DNA of 64,000 nt, from positions 124,001 to 188,000 of the forward strand of contig NZ_JAGWDK010000001.1 of the NCBI RefSeq assembly GCF_018398875.1. The letters are read 5' to 3'. Numbering within the stretch: the stretch's first letter is position 1; each line of letters starts with the position of its first letter. The notes beneath the pieces were generated by a model, which was not told the DNA's origin, searched no databases, and saw nothing but the letters and a program-made list of their open reading frames with translations. The position numbers were made by a program, and so were the translations under genes. Below are positions 17,723 to 27,977 of the stretch, one piece after another. The DNA is from Bradyrhizobium sp. sGM-13. GTDB taxonomy: Bacteria; Pseudomonadota; Alphaproteobacteria; Rhizobiales; Xanthobacteraceae.

Positions 17723-18682
17723 ATGCGCCGAATCCTGCTTTCGACATTGAAGATACTGGTTTCGGCGGCGCTCTTGTATTTCTCGTTGCGCAAGGTGGAC
17801 CTCGCCGACCTCGCGGCCCGCATCGACGTTTCCAGCCTCGGCTGGCTCGGCGTGGCGATTGCCGTGACGTTCCTGCAGATATTCGTCGGCGTGTTGCGAT
17901 GGCGCGAGATCGGTGCGGAATGCGGCGCTCCGCTGCCGACCCGGCAGGCGATGCGCTTCAACGTGATCGGGATGTTCTTCAACCAGACGCTACCGTCCTC
18001 GATCGGCGGCGATGCGGTCAGACTATGGCTCGTCGCGCGCAACGGCGCCGGCTGGCGGGCGGCGACCTATTCCATCTTCGTCGATCGTGCCATCGGCCTG
18101 ATCGCGCTCGCGGTCGTCATTGTTGCGAGCCTGCCGTGGAGCTATCGGCTGATCACCGATCCCCATGGCAGGTCGGCGCTGCTGTTCGTCGATTTCGCAG
18201 CGCTTGCCGGTGGCCTCGGATTTCTCCTGCTCGGCAGGCTGCCGTGGCCGTGGCTGAAGCACTGGTGGGGCACCCATCACATCCACGCCTGCTCGGTGAT
18301 CGCCAATCGCGTGCTGTTCAGCCGCACCCACGGCCCGAAAGTCGCGGTGCTGTCGTTGCTCGTACACGTGCTCGCCGTCGTGATCGCCTGGTGCGTGGTG
18401 CAGTCGATCGCAGCCCCTGTAGTGTTCGGCCAGATTTTCCAGCTTGTTCCGCCCGTCATGCTGATCACGATGCTGCCGATTTCGATTGCCGGCTGGGGCG
18501 TCCGCGAAGCCACTATGGGGCTGGCGTTCGGGTATGCCGGCCTGATGGCCAACGAGGGCGTCAACATTTCTCTGCTCTATGGCGCGGTGTCCTTCGTAGT
18601 CGGTTTGATCGGCGGACTCGTCTGGATCTTGAGCGCCGAGAAGGCCGCGCAGGGCACGGCGCCCATTGAAGTTCCCAAATAA
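17723..18682 (+). CDS. Flippase-like (LPG synthase transmembrane/UPF0104) protein
   Basis: This 319-aa protein has about eight hydrophobic helices and the FNQTLPSSIGGDAVRLWLV signature of the lysylphosphatidylglycerol synthase membrane domain family. It has no cytoplasmic aminoacyl-transferase domain, so a substrate-moving or glycolipid-related role is more likely than lipid aminoacylation. The ATG at 17723 begins immediately before the first helix; the longer frame upstream is not membrane-like. The start of the following transferase lies 28 bases after its stop. The two form a plus-strand pair divergent from the epimerase. Confidence 0.82.
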   Translation: MRRILLSTLKILVSAALLYFSLRKVDLADLAARIDVSSLGWLGVAIAVTFLQIFVGVLRWREIGAECGAPLPTRQAMRFNVIGMFFNQTLPSSIGGDAVRLWLVARNGAGWRAATYSIFVDRAIGLIALAVVIVASLPWSYRLITDPHGRSALLFVDFAALAGGLGFLLLGRLPWPWLKHWWGTHHIHACSVIANRVLFSRTHGPKVAVLSLLVHVLAVVIAWCVVQSIAAPVVFGQIFQLVPPVMLITMLPISIAGWGVREATMGLAFGYAGLMANEGVNISLLYGAVSFVVGLIGGLVWILSAEKAAQGTAPIEVPK

Positions 18683-18710
18683 TCTTCGAGCGGCTCCCGG
18701 CGCAAACAGA

Positions 18711-19733
18711 ATGGCCAATTCGCAACTACTGTTGTCGTTTGCCGCCGCGGTGCTGGCGGCGCTCTTGTCAGCCGTCCTGACATGGGCGCTCCGGCCTCTG
18801 CTTTTGCGGATAGCGCTGGCAAAACCGAACGCGCGTTCTTCCCACCGGATTCCGACGCCGCAGGGCGCGGGCATCGCGGTGATCATGGCCACGCTGATCA
18901 CGACTGTTGCGGTCATCGTGTTTGCCGGGGCTGCGGAGATGAAGATTCCCGTCGCTGTATTTGCCGCGACGTTGTTCATTGGGGCCGTGGGCATCGCCGA
19001 TGACGTCAAATCGATTCCCGTTCTGCCGCGACTGTTGCTGCAGGGGCTTGCTGTCGCCGCAGTGATCCTGGCCGCGCCCGAAAATCTGAGGATCGTTCCC
19101 GCCTGCCCGCTTTGGCTCGAGCGCGGCCTCCTGATCCTCGCAGGCCTATGGTTCGTGAACCTCGTCAATTTCATGGACGGATTGGACCTGATGACGGTCG
19201 CCGAGATCGTGCCCATCACCGGCGCACTCGTTCTGCTCGGCTGGCTCGGCGGACTTCCGGCATCAACGACGGTCGCCGCCGCAGCGCTGTTCGGCGCGAT
19301 GCTCGGCTTCGCGCCCTTCAACCGGCCGGTAGCAAAAATCTTTCTCGGGGACGTCGGCAGCCTGCCGATCGGCCTGTTGGCCGGCTGGTGTCTCTTGCAG
19401 CTCGCCTGGCACCAGCAAGTGGCAGCGGCGCTGCTGTTGCCGCTCTATTATCTCGCCGATGCGACCGTCACGCTGCTGCGGCGCGTCGCGCGGCGCGAGC
19501 CGTTCTGGGCCGCGCATCGCACCCACTTCTATCAGCGCGCCACCGACAACGGCTTTTCGGTATCACGCGTGGTGAGCGAAGTGTTCGCGCTCAACCTCGT
19601 GCTGGCCGCATTGGCAATCGGGTCGGCCATGACCTCGTCGTCTACGATAACTGGCCTGCTACTCGGTGCTGGAGGCGCCGCGACGGCGCTCTTGATGCAC
19701 CGTTTCTCATGCCGGCAACCGTCTCGCGTCTGA
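18711..19733 (+). CDS. WecA/MraY-type polyprenyl-phosphate sugar-1-phosphate transferase
   Basis: This 340-aa multi-spanning protein is of the glycosyltransferase family 4 (MraY/WecA) superfamily. It carries NFMDGLDLMTV (catalytic Asp of the VNxxDGxDG region), KIFLGDVGSLPIGLL, and the basic HRTHFYQRA loop, in the conserved order. It should transfer a sugar-1-phosphate from a UDP-sugar to undecaprenyl phosphate and so initiate an O-chain or similar repeat. An alternative TTG start at 18666 would overlap the previous gene; the ATG at 18711 is followed directly by a transmembrane helix. Confidence 0.9.
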   Translation: MANSQLLLSFAAAVLAALLSAVLTWALRPLLLRIALAKPNARSSHRIPTPQGAGIAVIMATLITTVAVIVFAGAAEMKIPVAVFAATLFIGAVGIADDVKSIPVLPRLLLQGLAVAAVILAAPENLRIVPACPLWLERGLLILAGLWFVNLVNFMDGLDLMTVAEIVPITGALVLLGWLGGLPASTTVAAAALFGAMLGFAPFNRPVAKIFLGDVGSLPIGLLAGWCLLQLAWHQQVAAALLLPLYYLADATVTLLRRVARREPFWAAHRTHFYQRATDNGFSVSRVVSEVFALNLVLAALAIGSAMTSSSTITGLLLGAGGAATALLMHRFSCRQPSRV

Positions 19734-19738
19734 TCCAG

Positions 19739-20935
19739 CTACTTCTGCGCGAGCTCGCGGATGAGGCCGCAATAGTCGGCCATGGCGATTTCAAAATCAA
19801 AGCGCCTGGAGATTTCAGCCGCGCGTTCGGCCCGCTGGGTGTCGTCGGTCTGGGCGGCGTGACTGACCGTTTTCGCCAGTTCGTCGGCGTTGCCAGGCTC
19901 CACCACCCAGCCGACATCGTGCTCGACGACCGTCAGCGCCGCCTCGGCATCCGCTTCGGAAACCAGGATCACCGGACGGCCGATCGCCAGCAGATTGTAG
20001 AACCGGCTGGGCACCGACACGCCGGCGACGTTCCTGCGGTAGGGAATGATCCAGGCGTCCGCCGCCGAAAGAAACGCCTCTAGCTGCTCCTCCTCGACGC
20101 GATCGACCAGGGTAACGTTCGGGAGCTTTGCCTCGGCCTGCATGGCCTTCAACTGGTCGAACCCGATCCCCCAGCCCGACAGCAGGAAGTGTATATCCTT
20201 GTCGTCGCGCAACAGGCGCGCCGCTTCGAACACGATGACGGGATCGTGGGTAAAGCCGAGATTGCCTGACAGTCCGACGACGAAGCGGGCGGAAAGCGGC
20301 CGGCGGTACGGATTGTCCGAGTCGATCGCGCGAACGCCACGCGCAAGTGTCGCCCAGTTCGGAATGAAGCGGATCTTGTCACTTGTCATTCCGCCATAGC
20401 GCAGCAGCAGCTTCTCGGTGTCGCGGCCGATGATGACGACGGCGTCGAGCGCGCGAAACATCGGCGCGTTCAGGGCGCGCATCGCCTTCGCCACGATCGA
20501 CTGCGGCTTCAGCAGGCCGGCCATGACAAGGACATCGGGATAGAGATCGTGCATGATCAGCGCCGATCTCGCGCCTTTCAATTTGGCCGCGGCGGCAAAA
20601 GCGTAAGGCAGCATGAAGGGGGCCGGCACCGTCAGTGTGACGTCGCCGCGCCGCAACCTCGCCAGCAGCACGAAAAACATCCGGACCGTGAACAGCAATT
20701 CGGCCATGGCGCGCCTTCCCAGCGCGCCCTTGCCCGGCATCCAGTTCCTGACCTCGACGACCTCAGGCTTGCCCGCTTGCGCCGATACCGCGGAGCCCGC
20801 CGTTCCCGACAGCACCAGCACCTTGGCCTGCTGCGCCACGTGGTCGGAAATCGCGGCCATGATCGCCGCCGTCGTGCTCGGATCGGGCGGATAATGCTGG
20901 CTGACGACGACGACTTTTCCGGACTTCTGCATCAT
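19739..20935 (-). CDS. Family 4 glycosyltransferase, WbuB-like
   Basis: This 398-aa GT-B enzyme has the N-terminal SQHYPPDPSTTAAIMAAI motif common to WbuB-type transferases, the IMHDLYPDVLVMAG segment, and a donor domain with ADAWIIPYRRNVAGVSVPSR. It probably adds a sugar to the lipid-linked repeat unit. Its 3' end is convergent with the initiating transferase (5-base gap). On the minus strand it follows the CapD-like gene by 55 bases. Two adjacent ATGs (20935 and 20932) are possible starts. Confidence 0.85.
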   Translation of the reverse strand: MMQKSGKVVVVSQHYPPDPSTTAAIMAAISDHVAQQAKVLVLSGTAGSAVSAQAGKPEVVEVRNWMPGKGALGRRAMAELLFTVRMFFVLLARLRRGDVTLTVPAPFMLPYAFAAAAKLKGARSALIMHDLYPDVLVMAGLLKPQSIVAKAMRALNAPMFRALDAVVIIGRDTEKLLLRYGGMTSDKIRFIPNWATLARGVRAIDSDNPYRRPLSARFVVGLSGNLGFTHDPVIVFEAARLLRDDKDIHFLLSGWGIGFDQLKAMQAEAKLPNVTLVDRVEEEQLEAFLSAADAWIIPYRRNVAGVSVPSRFYNLLAIGRPVILVSEADAEAALTVVEHDVGWVVEPGNADELAKTVSHAAQTDDTQRAERAAEISRRFDFEIAMADYCGLIRELAQK

Positions 20936-20990
20936 GGCTTCCGAAGGGCACGAATGGCCGCGGCGACCGACCGGGCGAGGCAGCAAAAAA

Positions 20991-22907
20991 TCAGGCGGCG
21001 TTCGATCCGAATTCCGGCACGGCATCCTTGAGCACCGCGCGGATGGTGGAGCGGTCATCCCGCGCGATTGCATCCTCCAGCGCCGCAAGCCATTTTCGCA
21101 AGGTCTGCATCGGCGGCTCATTCGGCTTCGCCGCCATGATGCCGGCGACCCCGATCTCGACCGGCGGCTCCTCGGTGGCGAACAGGATCTCGTTCAGCCG
21201 CTCGCCCGGCCGCATACCGGTGAACACTACCTCGATGTCGACGCCGGGTTCGAGGCCGGACAGGCGGATCATCCGCTCTGCAAGCTCCACGATCTTGACC
21301 GGCTGTCCCATGTTGAGAACATAGACGGAGACGTCGGGCCGCGCGGGCGTCAGCGCGTGCGTGGCTGCGGTCAGCACGAGATCGCAGGCTTCGCGGATCG
21401 TCATGAAGTACCGGACCATGTTCGGATGCGTCACCGTGACCGGACCACCGGCCTCGATCTGCGCCTTGAATTTCGGCACCACCGATCCGTTCGAGGCCAG
21501 CACGTTGCCGAACCGCACCGAGATCAGCCTCATATGCGGCTTGCCCTCCGACTGGATCATCAGGTCGTGGTCGAGCGCCTGGCAATACATTTCGGCGAAG
21601 CGCTTGGTCAGTCCCAGCATCGAGACCGGCTCGATCGCCTTGTCGGTCGAGATCATCACCATGGCTTCGGCGCCCGCTGCCTGCGCGGCGTCGGCGACGT
21701 TGACCGAACCGAAGATGTTGGTCTTGACGCCCTCGCTCCAATCGCGCTCGAGGATCGGCACGTGCTTCAGCGCTGCGGCATGGAACACGATATCGGGCTT
21801 GAACTCCCGCATCAGGCCCATGATCCGATCGCGATCGCGGATGTCAGCGATCCGGCCTTCGATGGCGGCATTGGCCGCGCGTGCCGTCAGCGCTTCCGTA
21901 ACCGCGTAAAGCGCCGGTTCCGAGTGCTCGATCACCAATAGCCGCGCAGCGCCAAAGGTCGCGACGCGGTCGCATATCTCCGAACCGATCGAGCCGCCGC
22001 CGCCGGTGACGATCACCGATTTGCCCTTCACCAGCCTTTCAAGCCGCGCGTAGTCGATCTTCTCGCTTGGCCGCAGCAAAAGGTCTTCGACGGCGACATT
22101 GGTCAGCCTCGGCACGTCGCCGCTTTCGAGCGACGGCAGGCGGCTGACGAACAGCCCGAGCCGTTTGGCTCGCATCAGAACCGCCTCGGGGTGCGCCTCG
22201 GGTTCGAACGCCGACGGCGTCATGACGACCCGCGAAATCGGCTTTCCCCGTCCGGCATAATCGCGGACCACGTCCTCGACGTCGTCGATCCCGCCCAGCA
22301 CCGGCACGTTACGGATCGACTGCCCGCGGTCCGCGGCCGACGGCGACAGCACGCCAACCGGCCAAAGCTGCTTGACTGCGCCGCTCTCGATCGCGCGCAA
22401 CAGCACCTCGGCATCGGCGGCGCGGCCGATCAACAGCGTCGCCGACGCGCCTTCGGTCTGAGCATGGCGGCGAACCCGGGTGTAACGGAAATAGCGATAT
22501 CCGAAGCGGAGCGCGCTCAGCGCGAACACCTGCAGAAACCAGTAGAGAACGATGGTGACACGGCCGAACAGCACCGGCGTCTTGCCATTCGATGCGGCGA
22601 AAATGAAGGCATAGTCCAACACGACGAGCGTTACCGCCAGAAGGGTTGCCACGCGCAGGATGTTCAGTGCATCGGGGAGCGAAATGAAACGCCATTTCGT
22701 CGTCGTCAGATTGAAGACGTAGCAGATAACGATGCTGAAGGCGACGAAGAGCGGCAAGATCTTCAGCAGCAGCGGCAGGCGGGCATAGAAGGCCTCGCCA
22801 CCGTCGAAGCGCAGGTAGAAGCTTGCGAGCAGCGCAATGGCGGTCGCCAGCGCATCATGCGTTGCGATCAGGAAATTGCGACGGGTGAGTTGCGAAAGAG
22901 GCGTCAT
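20991..22907 (-). CDS. CapD/WbpM-type membrane nucleotide-sugar dehydratase
   Basis: The protein has 638 residues. Four N-terminal transmembrane helices (within about 1-150) are followed by a CoA-binding-like domain and a C-terminal SDR with VTGGGGSIGSEIC. These enzymes dehydrate UDP-GlcNAc to a 4-keto-6-deoxy sugar. In the active-site motif the residue that is Met in WbpM or Tyr in PseB/FlaA1 appears to be Leu (EPVSMLGLTKR); the Lys and the upstream STDKA are kept. The ATG at 22907 was chosen because the first helix follows closely. It lies in a run hldD, hldE, ligase, this gene, GT. Confidence 0.88.
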   Translation of the reverse strand: MTPLSQLTRRNFLIATHDALATAIALLASFYLRFDGGEAFYARLPLLLKILPLFVAFSIVICYVFNLTTTKWRFISLPDALNILRVATLLAVTLVVLDYAFIFAASNGKTPVLFGRVTIVLYWFLQVFALSALRFGYRYFRYTRVRRHAQTEGASATLLIGRAADAEVLLRAIESGAVKQLWPVGVLSPSAADRGQSIRNVPVLGGIDDVEDVVRDYAGRGKPISRVVMTPSAFEPEAHPEAVLMRAKRLGLFVSRLPSLESGDVPRLTNVAVEDLLLRPSEKIDYARLERLVKGKSVIVTGGGGSIGSEICDRVATFGAARLLVIEHSEPALYAVTEALTARAANAAIEGRIADIRDRDRIMGLMREFKPDIVFHAAALKHVPILERDWSEGVKTNIFGSVNVADAAQAAGAEAMVMISTDKAIEPVSMLGLTKRFAEMYCQALDHDLMIQSEGKPHMRLISVRFGNVLASNGSVVPKFKAQIEAGGPVTVTHPNMVRYFMTIREACDLVLTAATHALTPARPDVSVYVLNMGQPVKIVELAERMIRLSGLEPGVDIEVVFTGMRPGERLNEILFATEEPPVEIGVAGIMAAKPNEPPMQTLRKWLAALEDAIARDDRSTIRAVLKDAVPEFGSNAA

Positions 22908-22991
22908 TTCAATGGTCGGCTGGGGAAGCGATGGGATTCGCAGGGCGTCCTTCGCCCGCTGATATCTCATCTCTGGCGTGCATGCCAGCGA

Positions 22992-24281
22992 TCATGACCT
23001 GGCTGTTCCGGAAGGGTCCTTACCGACCGATCTAGCGCGCAGCACCATGCCACCGGCCACTCCAACGCCGAGCACATACATCCAACCCTCGTGGAAATCG
23101 AAGATGTGCGAATTGAATATTGAGGTGAAGATGTTTTGCACCACGACCAGCATTCCGATCCAGGCCACGAGACCCTCACCGCGGAACAATCGAAGATGTG
23201 CAAACCACATGGCATACAACGTGATGATCCCGGCGGCGCCCCATTGAACTGCAACGGCAAGCGTCTGGTTATGAGGATTGCCAATGACATGGGCCGTGGC
23301 GCGATCCGGCTCCCCGCTGGCGGCCCTCTGGAACAGCCCGAGCGTGGCCCCCGTCCCGTTGCCGACGACCGGGGAGGCGGCAAAAAACTGCACCGACTTC
23401 CGCCAATATTCCAGCCTCAGCCCGACCGATGTAGGCACGTTTTGCCGCTTGTATAATTGGTAGTCGCTGACGATCGTTTCCGCCTTCCGCTGCAGGAGCG
23501 GCGACGCGGCAAACGCCAGTGCCGCCAGGACGACCAATCCGCTGAAGATCATCAGGCTGGTTCGCCATTTCAGGTGAAGCAGCGCGAATACTGCAATCAT
23601 GACCGGGATGGTGACCATGGCCGTGCGCGAAACGATCACAAAAGACATGTTGAAGATGAAGCCGAACGAGATCACGGCCAGCATCAGCGCCAGCCACAGC
23701 CTGTTTGCTTGCAGCAGACGGACGATCGGGTAGGCCAGCGCCACCGCGCACAGCGCGAATTCCTGGCTCTGGGCGATATAATTTTTGACGAAGATGCCGC
23801 GCTCCGCCGCTTCGGCGGGCTTCAGCGATAAACTTGGATCGATCAGAACGATCCAGGACACCAGCATCAGCAGGGTGCACGAACCCAGGAACGCGATAAA
23901 GACCCACATTCCGCGTGCCGAGCGCTCGAAATGGTAGAACAAGCCCGGCAACACGAGAAGCTTGAGCGTGGGACCAAGGGCATAGAGACGCGCGCCCCAA
24001 GCCGCGTCTGACCAGAGCGTGCCGACAGCAGCGAGACCCGCGAAAGCAAGCGGTAGATAGCAGATCGGTTGCGTCAGCAATCGCGTGAAGGCCCGCCAGT
24101 CAGTCACCCACGCCAACGCGCCAAGCCAACAGGAAACGAAAATTCCCGGCAGGGTCGTCGACCATGGCAGCGTCAATACCGTTAGAATTGCGAAAACATC
24201 CGCGACCGTCATCCACCTCGCTTGGTCGCGCCAATTCCGCCGTACCCCTGTCTCGGGTACTGGCACCGCACTTACGCTCAC
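22992..24281 (-). CDS. O-antigen ligase / polymerase-like membrane protein
   Basis: This 429-aa protein has about ten to twelve hydrophobic segments and a large periplasmic loop holding [16 protein letters not shown], the conserved His region of the WaaL/Wzy (O-antigen ligase) superfamily. It should ligate the O-chain to lipid A-core or polymerise repeats. Ligase and polymerase cannot be separated from sequence alone. Its start overlaps the hldE stop by 4 bases, which ties it to core biosynthesis and favours a ligase. Confidence 0.83.
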   Translation of the reverse strand: MSVSAVPVPETGVRRNWRDQARWMTVADVFAILTVLTLPWSTTLPGIFVSCWLGALAWVTDWRAFTRLLTQPICYLPLAFAGLAAVGTLWSDAAWGARLYALGPTLKLLVLPGLFYHFERSARGMWVFIAFLGSCTLLMLVSWIVLIDPSLSLKPAEAAERGIFVKNYIAQSQEFALCAVALAYPIVRLLQANRLWLALMLAVISFGFIFNMSFVIVSRTAMVTIPVMIAVFALLHLKWRTSLMIFSGLVVLAALAFAASPLLQRKAETIVSDYQLYKRQNVPTSVGLRLEYWRKSVQFFAASPVVGNGTGATLGLFQRAASGEPDRATAHVIGNPHNQTLAVAVQWGAAGIITLYAMWFAHLRLFRGEGLVAWIGMLVVVQNIFTSIFNSHIFDFHEGWMYVLGVGVAGGMVLRARSVGKDPSGTARS

Positions 24282-25750
24282 GCCTTGCCTCCCCTCGCGC
24301 GGCCGAGCAGCGACGTCGTGCTATGGCCCGGCAGGATATCGACGAGCATGACCTCGCCGCCGGTAGCCTCGACGATCTCGTGGCCGACGATTTGCTCGCG
24401 CATATAATCGCCGCCCTTGACCAGCACGCTCGGCCTCACGCGCGTGATCAGGTCGATCGGCGTGTCCTCCGCGAAGATCGCGACGAGATCGACCGCTTCC
24501 AGCGCTGCCAGCACTTCGGCGCGCGCCCGCTCATCCTGCACCGGGCGTCCCTCGCCCTTCAATCGTTTCACCGAGGCATCGCTGTTGAGGCCAACGATCA
24601 GGCGGTCGCAGGCGCCGCGCGCCGCCGTCAGCACCTTGACGTGGCCGGGATGCAGAATATCGAAGCAGCCATTGGTGAAGCCGATGCGCAGCCCCTGCCG
24701 GCGCCACTCCGCCAGATGCACGGCGAGATCGCCGCCTGCCGGCACGATCTTCTCTTCGGCCGCCAGCGACGCATGCGGCAGGATTTTCCGCCGCAGCTCC
24801 GCGGGCGTCACGGTAGCGGTGCCTTTCTTCCCGACCGCGACCGCGGCCGCTGCGTTCGCCATCCTGAGCGCCGTCTCCCAGTCGGCTTGGGCCGCAAGCG
24901 TCAGCGCCAGCACCGCGGCGACCGTGTCACCCGCGCCCGAGACGTCGCGTACCTTTACCGGAAGCGCCGGCACATGGATCGCTTCGCCTCCGCGAACCAC
25001 CAGCGTCATGCCGTGCTCGCTTTGCGTCACCAGCATGGCCTCGCAGTCGGCGAGGTACATCGCGTCCTGCGCCGCCTCGGCAATGTTCTGGTCGGTGTCG
25101 GCGCGGCTGCGGGTGGCTTCGGCAAACTCCTTGCGGTTGGGAGTCAGCAGCGTGGCGCCGCGATAGATCGCGAAATTGGCGCTCTTGGGATCGACGATCA
25201 CGCGCTTGCCGAGCCTTTTCGCGACGTCGATGATGTTGCGGATGACGCGCGCCGTCAGCACGCCCTTGGCATAGTCGGACAGCAGTACGATATCGGCGCG
25301 GGGCACCAGCGGCAGAATTGCATCGATCAGCCGCTGCTCGACAACGGCCGAGGCCGGCACGGCCTGCTCCCAATCCGCGCGCAGCATGTGCGTGGAAAAA
25401 TGCTCGGAGACGAAGCGCACCTTGCGCGTGGTCGGACGGGAAGGATCTGATACCAGCACGGTCTCGATCCGGCTTTCCCGCGCCAGATCGGCTTTCAGCT
25501 TCGCACCCGCCTCGTCTTCGCCGATCAGGCCGGCAAAGATGCAGCGGGCGCCGAGCGAGGTGATGTTGCGCGCGACGTTGCCGGCACCGCCGACATTGGT
25601 CTCGCTACGTTGGACCGCGATAACGGGCGCCGGCGCTTCCGGCGAAACACGGGATACGTCGCCATAGACGAACTCGTCGAGCATGAGATCGCCGACGCAG
25701 AGCACGGTCTGATTTGGGATCGCCTGGCTCAGGGCTTCAAAATCGAACAT
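24278..25750 (-). CDS. hldE: Bifunctional heptose-7-phosphate kinase / heptose-1-phosphate adenylyltransferase
   Basis: This is a 490-aa fusion. Residues about 1-320 form a ribokinase-like kinase ([20 protein letters not shown], and [11 protein letters not shown] with the catalytic Asp). Residues about 350-490 form a nucleotidyltransferase with [14 protein letters not shown]. It makes ADP-D-glycero-D-manno-heptose for the inner core of lipopolysaccharide. The length is that of the standard fused form. It lies 18 bases downstream of hldD, and its stop overlaps the start of the ligase-like gene. Confidence 0.96.
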   Translation of the reverse strand: MFDFEALSQAIPNQTVLCVGDLMLDEFVYGDVSRVSPEAPAPVIAVQRSETNVGGAGNVARNITSLGARCIFAGLIGEDEAGAKLKADLARESRIETVLVSDPSRPTTRKVRFVSEHFSTHMLRADWEQAVPASAVVEQRLIDAILPLVPRADIVLLSDYAKGVLTARVIRNIIDVAKRLGKRVIVDPKSANFAIYRGATLLTPNRKEFAEATRSRADTDQNIAEAAQDAMYLADCEAMLVTQSEHGMTLVVRGGEAIHVPALPVKVRDVSGAGDTVAAVLALTLAAQADWETALRMANAAAAVAVGKKGTATVTPAELRRKILPHASLAAEEKIVPAGGDLAVHLAEWRRQGLRIGFTNGCFDILHPGHVKVLTAARGACDRLIVGLNSDASVKRLKGEGRPVQDERARAEVLAALEAVDLVAIFAEDTPIDLITRVRPSVLVKGGDYMREQIVGHEIVEATGGEVMLVDILPGHSTTSLLGRARGGKA

Positions 25751-25768
25751 CTGTCTACCTGGTGCCCA

Positions 25769-26761
25769 TCAGCGAAAGCGATCAGGACGATCGAGAAAAA
25801 CTTTCACATAGGTTTCGACCGCGTCTTCCAGCGCCGTAAAGCCGCCATTATAGCCGGCGTTCAGCAACCGATCGACTTCGCTCTGAGTGAAGTATTGATA
25901 GCTGCCGCGGATCTGCTCGGGCATGTCGATATACTGGATGTTCGGTGTGACGCCGAGTGCGGCATAGGCCGATAGCATCAGATCGCGAAAGCTGCGCGCC
26001 GTGCCGGTTCCGACGTTGAAGATGCCGCTGACCGATGGCGTCGAGAGCAGCCACATCACCACCCGCACGACGTCATCGACATAGATGAAGTCGCGCCGCT
26101 GGTCCCCGTCGGCGATCCCTTCCCGATGCGACCTGAACAATTGCACCGGACGGCCGGCCTTGATGTCGTCGAAGCGCCGCGCCAGCACGCTCATCATCGT
26201 GCCCTTGTGATATTCATTGGGGCCGAACACGTTGAAGAACTTCAATCCCGCCCATTGCGGCGGCAGCCGTTCGCCGCGCGCTGAGCGTTCGGCGACCGCC
26301 ATGTCGAACAGATGCTTGCTCCAGCCATAGAGGTTCATCGGCCGTAGCCGCTTCAGCGCGTCCATTGACTGGTCGTCGCCAAACCCCTGCTCGCCGTCGC
26401 CATAGGTCGCGGCCGAGGACGCGTAGATCAGCGGCGTGGCGTTGGCCGTGCACCAGTCGAGTAACCGCATCGACAGGCGGAAATTGGTCTCGATCACCAG
26501 GTCGCCGTCGGTCGCCGTGGTTTCGGAAATGGCGCCGAGATGGATGATCGCTTCCAGCCGGCGGCCCTTCAGCCAGTCCATCAGTTCCGAAGGCGGTACA
26601 AAATCGGCCAACCGGCGTTTAGCCAGATTGCGCCATTTGCCGTCATGGCCGAGCACGTCGCACACGACGACGTCCCGGCCGGCGTCATTCAACGCAGCCA
26701 CGACGTTCGACCCGATAAAACCGGCACCCCCGGTCACCAGCAACATGCCATCCCCTGCCAT
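25769..26761 (-). CDS. hldD: ADP-L-glycero-D-manno-heptose 6-epimerase
   Basis: This 330-aa extended SDR has [16 protein letters not shown] at the N-terminus, YASSAATYGDG, catalytic YGWSKH, and the heptose-epimerase FFNVFGPNEYHKGTMMSV block. It converts ADP-D,D-heptose to the L,D form used by WaaC/WaaF. The start at 26761 (a second in-frame ATG is at 26746) is preferred because the frame further upstream is not conserved-looking and would overlap the divergent waaF leader. It is the first gene of the heptose/ligase operon. Confidence 0.94.
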   Translation of the reverse strand: MAGDGMLLVTGGAGFIGSNVVAALNDAGRDVVVCDVLGHDGKWRNLAKRRLADFVPPSELMDWLKGRRLEAIIHLGAISETTATDGDLVIETNFRLSMRLLDWCTANATPLIYASSAATYGDGEQGFGDDQSMDALKRLRPMNLYGWSKHLFDMAVAERSARGERLPPQWAGLKFFNVFGPNEYHKGTMMSVLARRFDDIKAGRPVQLFRSHREGIADGDQRRDFIYVDDVVRVVMWLLSTPSVSGIFNVGTGTARSFRDLMLSAYAALGVTPNIQYIDMPEQIRGSYQYFTQSEVDRLLNAGYNGGFTALEDAVETYVKVFLDRPDRFR

Positions 26762-26942
26762 GATTTGTTCGGGCGAAAGCTTTGCCTCACTCCCGCGCGG
26801 CAGGCAACTTTGCTTCTCGGCGAATCCAAGACCGAATCGACCGGCTTTACGTGTCGCCTCGGAGCGGTTACCGACGGGCCGGCAATCGGTTAGCGGCGAA
26901 ATAAGCCAAGATATGAATTTTAGTTCACCATATGGGATCGAA

Positions 26943-27977
26943 ATGGAAGATAGCGCCGACACCAGGCCTATCCTGATCATTCCCTATATGTGGATTGGCG
27001 ATTTCGTCCGCGGCCATACCGTGGTGCGGGTATTGAAGCAGCGCTGGCCGAACCGCCCGGTCGACCTCCTGGTGACCCCCCTTTGCGCACCGCTGGTCGA
27101 CTATATGCCCGGTGTCCGGGCGGGCATCGTCTGGAACCTGCCGCGCAGCCGGCTTGCGCTGGCCAAGCAGCGGGGCCTCGCCACCGAACTGCGCGCCCGG
27201 GGTTATGGAACCGCCCTCGTCCTGCCCCGCACCTGGAAGGCGGCGATCGCGCCCGCGCTGGCCGGCATCCCCGAGCGCGTCGGCTTTTTCGGCGAGGCGC
27301 GATTCGGCCTGATCAACCGGATGCGCTGGGGCGAAAAGGCCCTGCCCCGCTTTATCGACAAGAATGCCGCGTTGGCGCTGCCCGACAGCACGCCCCTGCC
27401 GCCGGAATGGCCCGTGCCGCAGCTCGTGGTTCCGCCGGAGGAAACCGCCCGTTGGCGGCAGGCGAGCGGGCTCGGTACGGGTCCCGCCGTAGCGTTCGGC
27501 CCGGGCTCCGTCGGCGCCTCAAAGCGATGGACCTATTATCCGGAAGCCGCGCGGCTCCTGGTCGAGCGCGGCCTCGACGTCTGGGTTGTCGGCGGTCCCG
27601 GCGAAAAGACACTGGCGCAGGAAATCGTCTCCGCCACCGGCGGCAAGGCCCGCGACCTCACGGGGACTGACTTGCGCAACGGTATCCTGGCAATGGCGGC
27701 GGCGAGCGTCGCGATCTCGAACGACTCCGGCCTGATGCACATCGCGGCTGCGATCGGCACGCCGACCATGGGCATTTTCGGCCCCACCAGCCCCTATCTC
27801 TGGGCGCCGCTGAACGGTCTTGCCGCCACGGTGCTGCAGACCAAATCGAAACTGTCCTGCCAGCCCTGCCAGCGCACGGTCTGCACTATGAACGACCACC
27901 GCTGCATGCGCGACATTGCGGCGGCCGAGGTGGCCGACATCGCGCAGCGCGTGATGGCTCAATCGAGCGTGCGATAG
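26943..27977 (+). CDS. waaF: Lipopolysaccharide heptosyltransferase II-type GT9
   Basis: The protein is a 344-aa family 9 glycosyltransferase. Features are the N-terminal IGDFVRGHTVVRVLKQRWP, VAFGPGSVGASKRWTYY in the donor domain, and the ISNDSGLMHIAAAIGTPTMGIFGPTSP motif with the catalytic region. A cysteine-rich SCQPCQRTVC segment near the end is usual in the family. It adds heptose to the inner core. The start is uncertain: an in-frame ATG at 26913 would add ten residues. It diverges from hldD and its last 19 bases overlap the end of the convergent glycosyltransferase. Confidence 0.92.
   Translation: MEDSADTRPILIIPYMWIGDFVRGHTVVRVLKQRWPNRPVDLLVTPLCAPLVDYMPGVRAGIVWNLPRSRLALAKQRGLATELRARGYGTALVLPRTWKAAIAPALAGIPERVGFFGEARFGLINRMRWGEKALPRFIDKNAALALPDSTPLPPEWPVPQLVVPPEETARWRQASGLGTGPAVAFGPGSVGASKRWTYYPEAARLLVERGLDVWVVGGPGEKTLAQEIVSATGGKARDLTGTDLRNGILAMAAASVAISNDSGLMHIAAAIGTPTMGIFGPTSPYLWAPLNGLAATVLQTKSKLSCQPCQRTVCTMNDHRCMRDIAAAEVADIAQRVMAQSSVR

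Noticed and set aside
18023..19321. A long minus-strand open frame opposite the flippase-like and WecA/MraY-type genes
   Set aside because: It is complementary to two membrane protein genes with conserved motifs and has no motif of its own.
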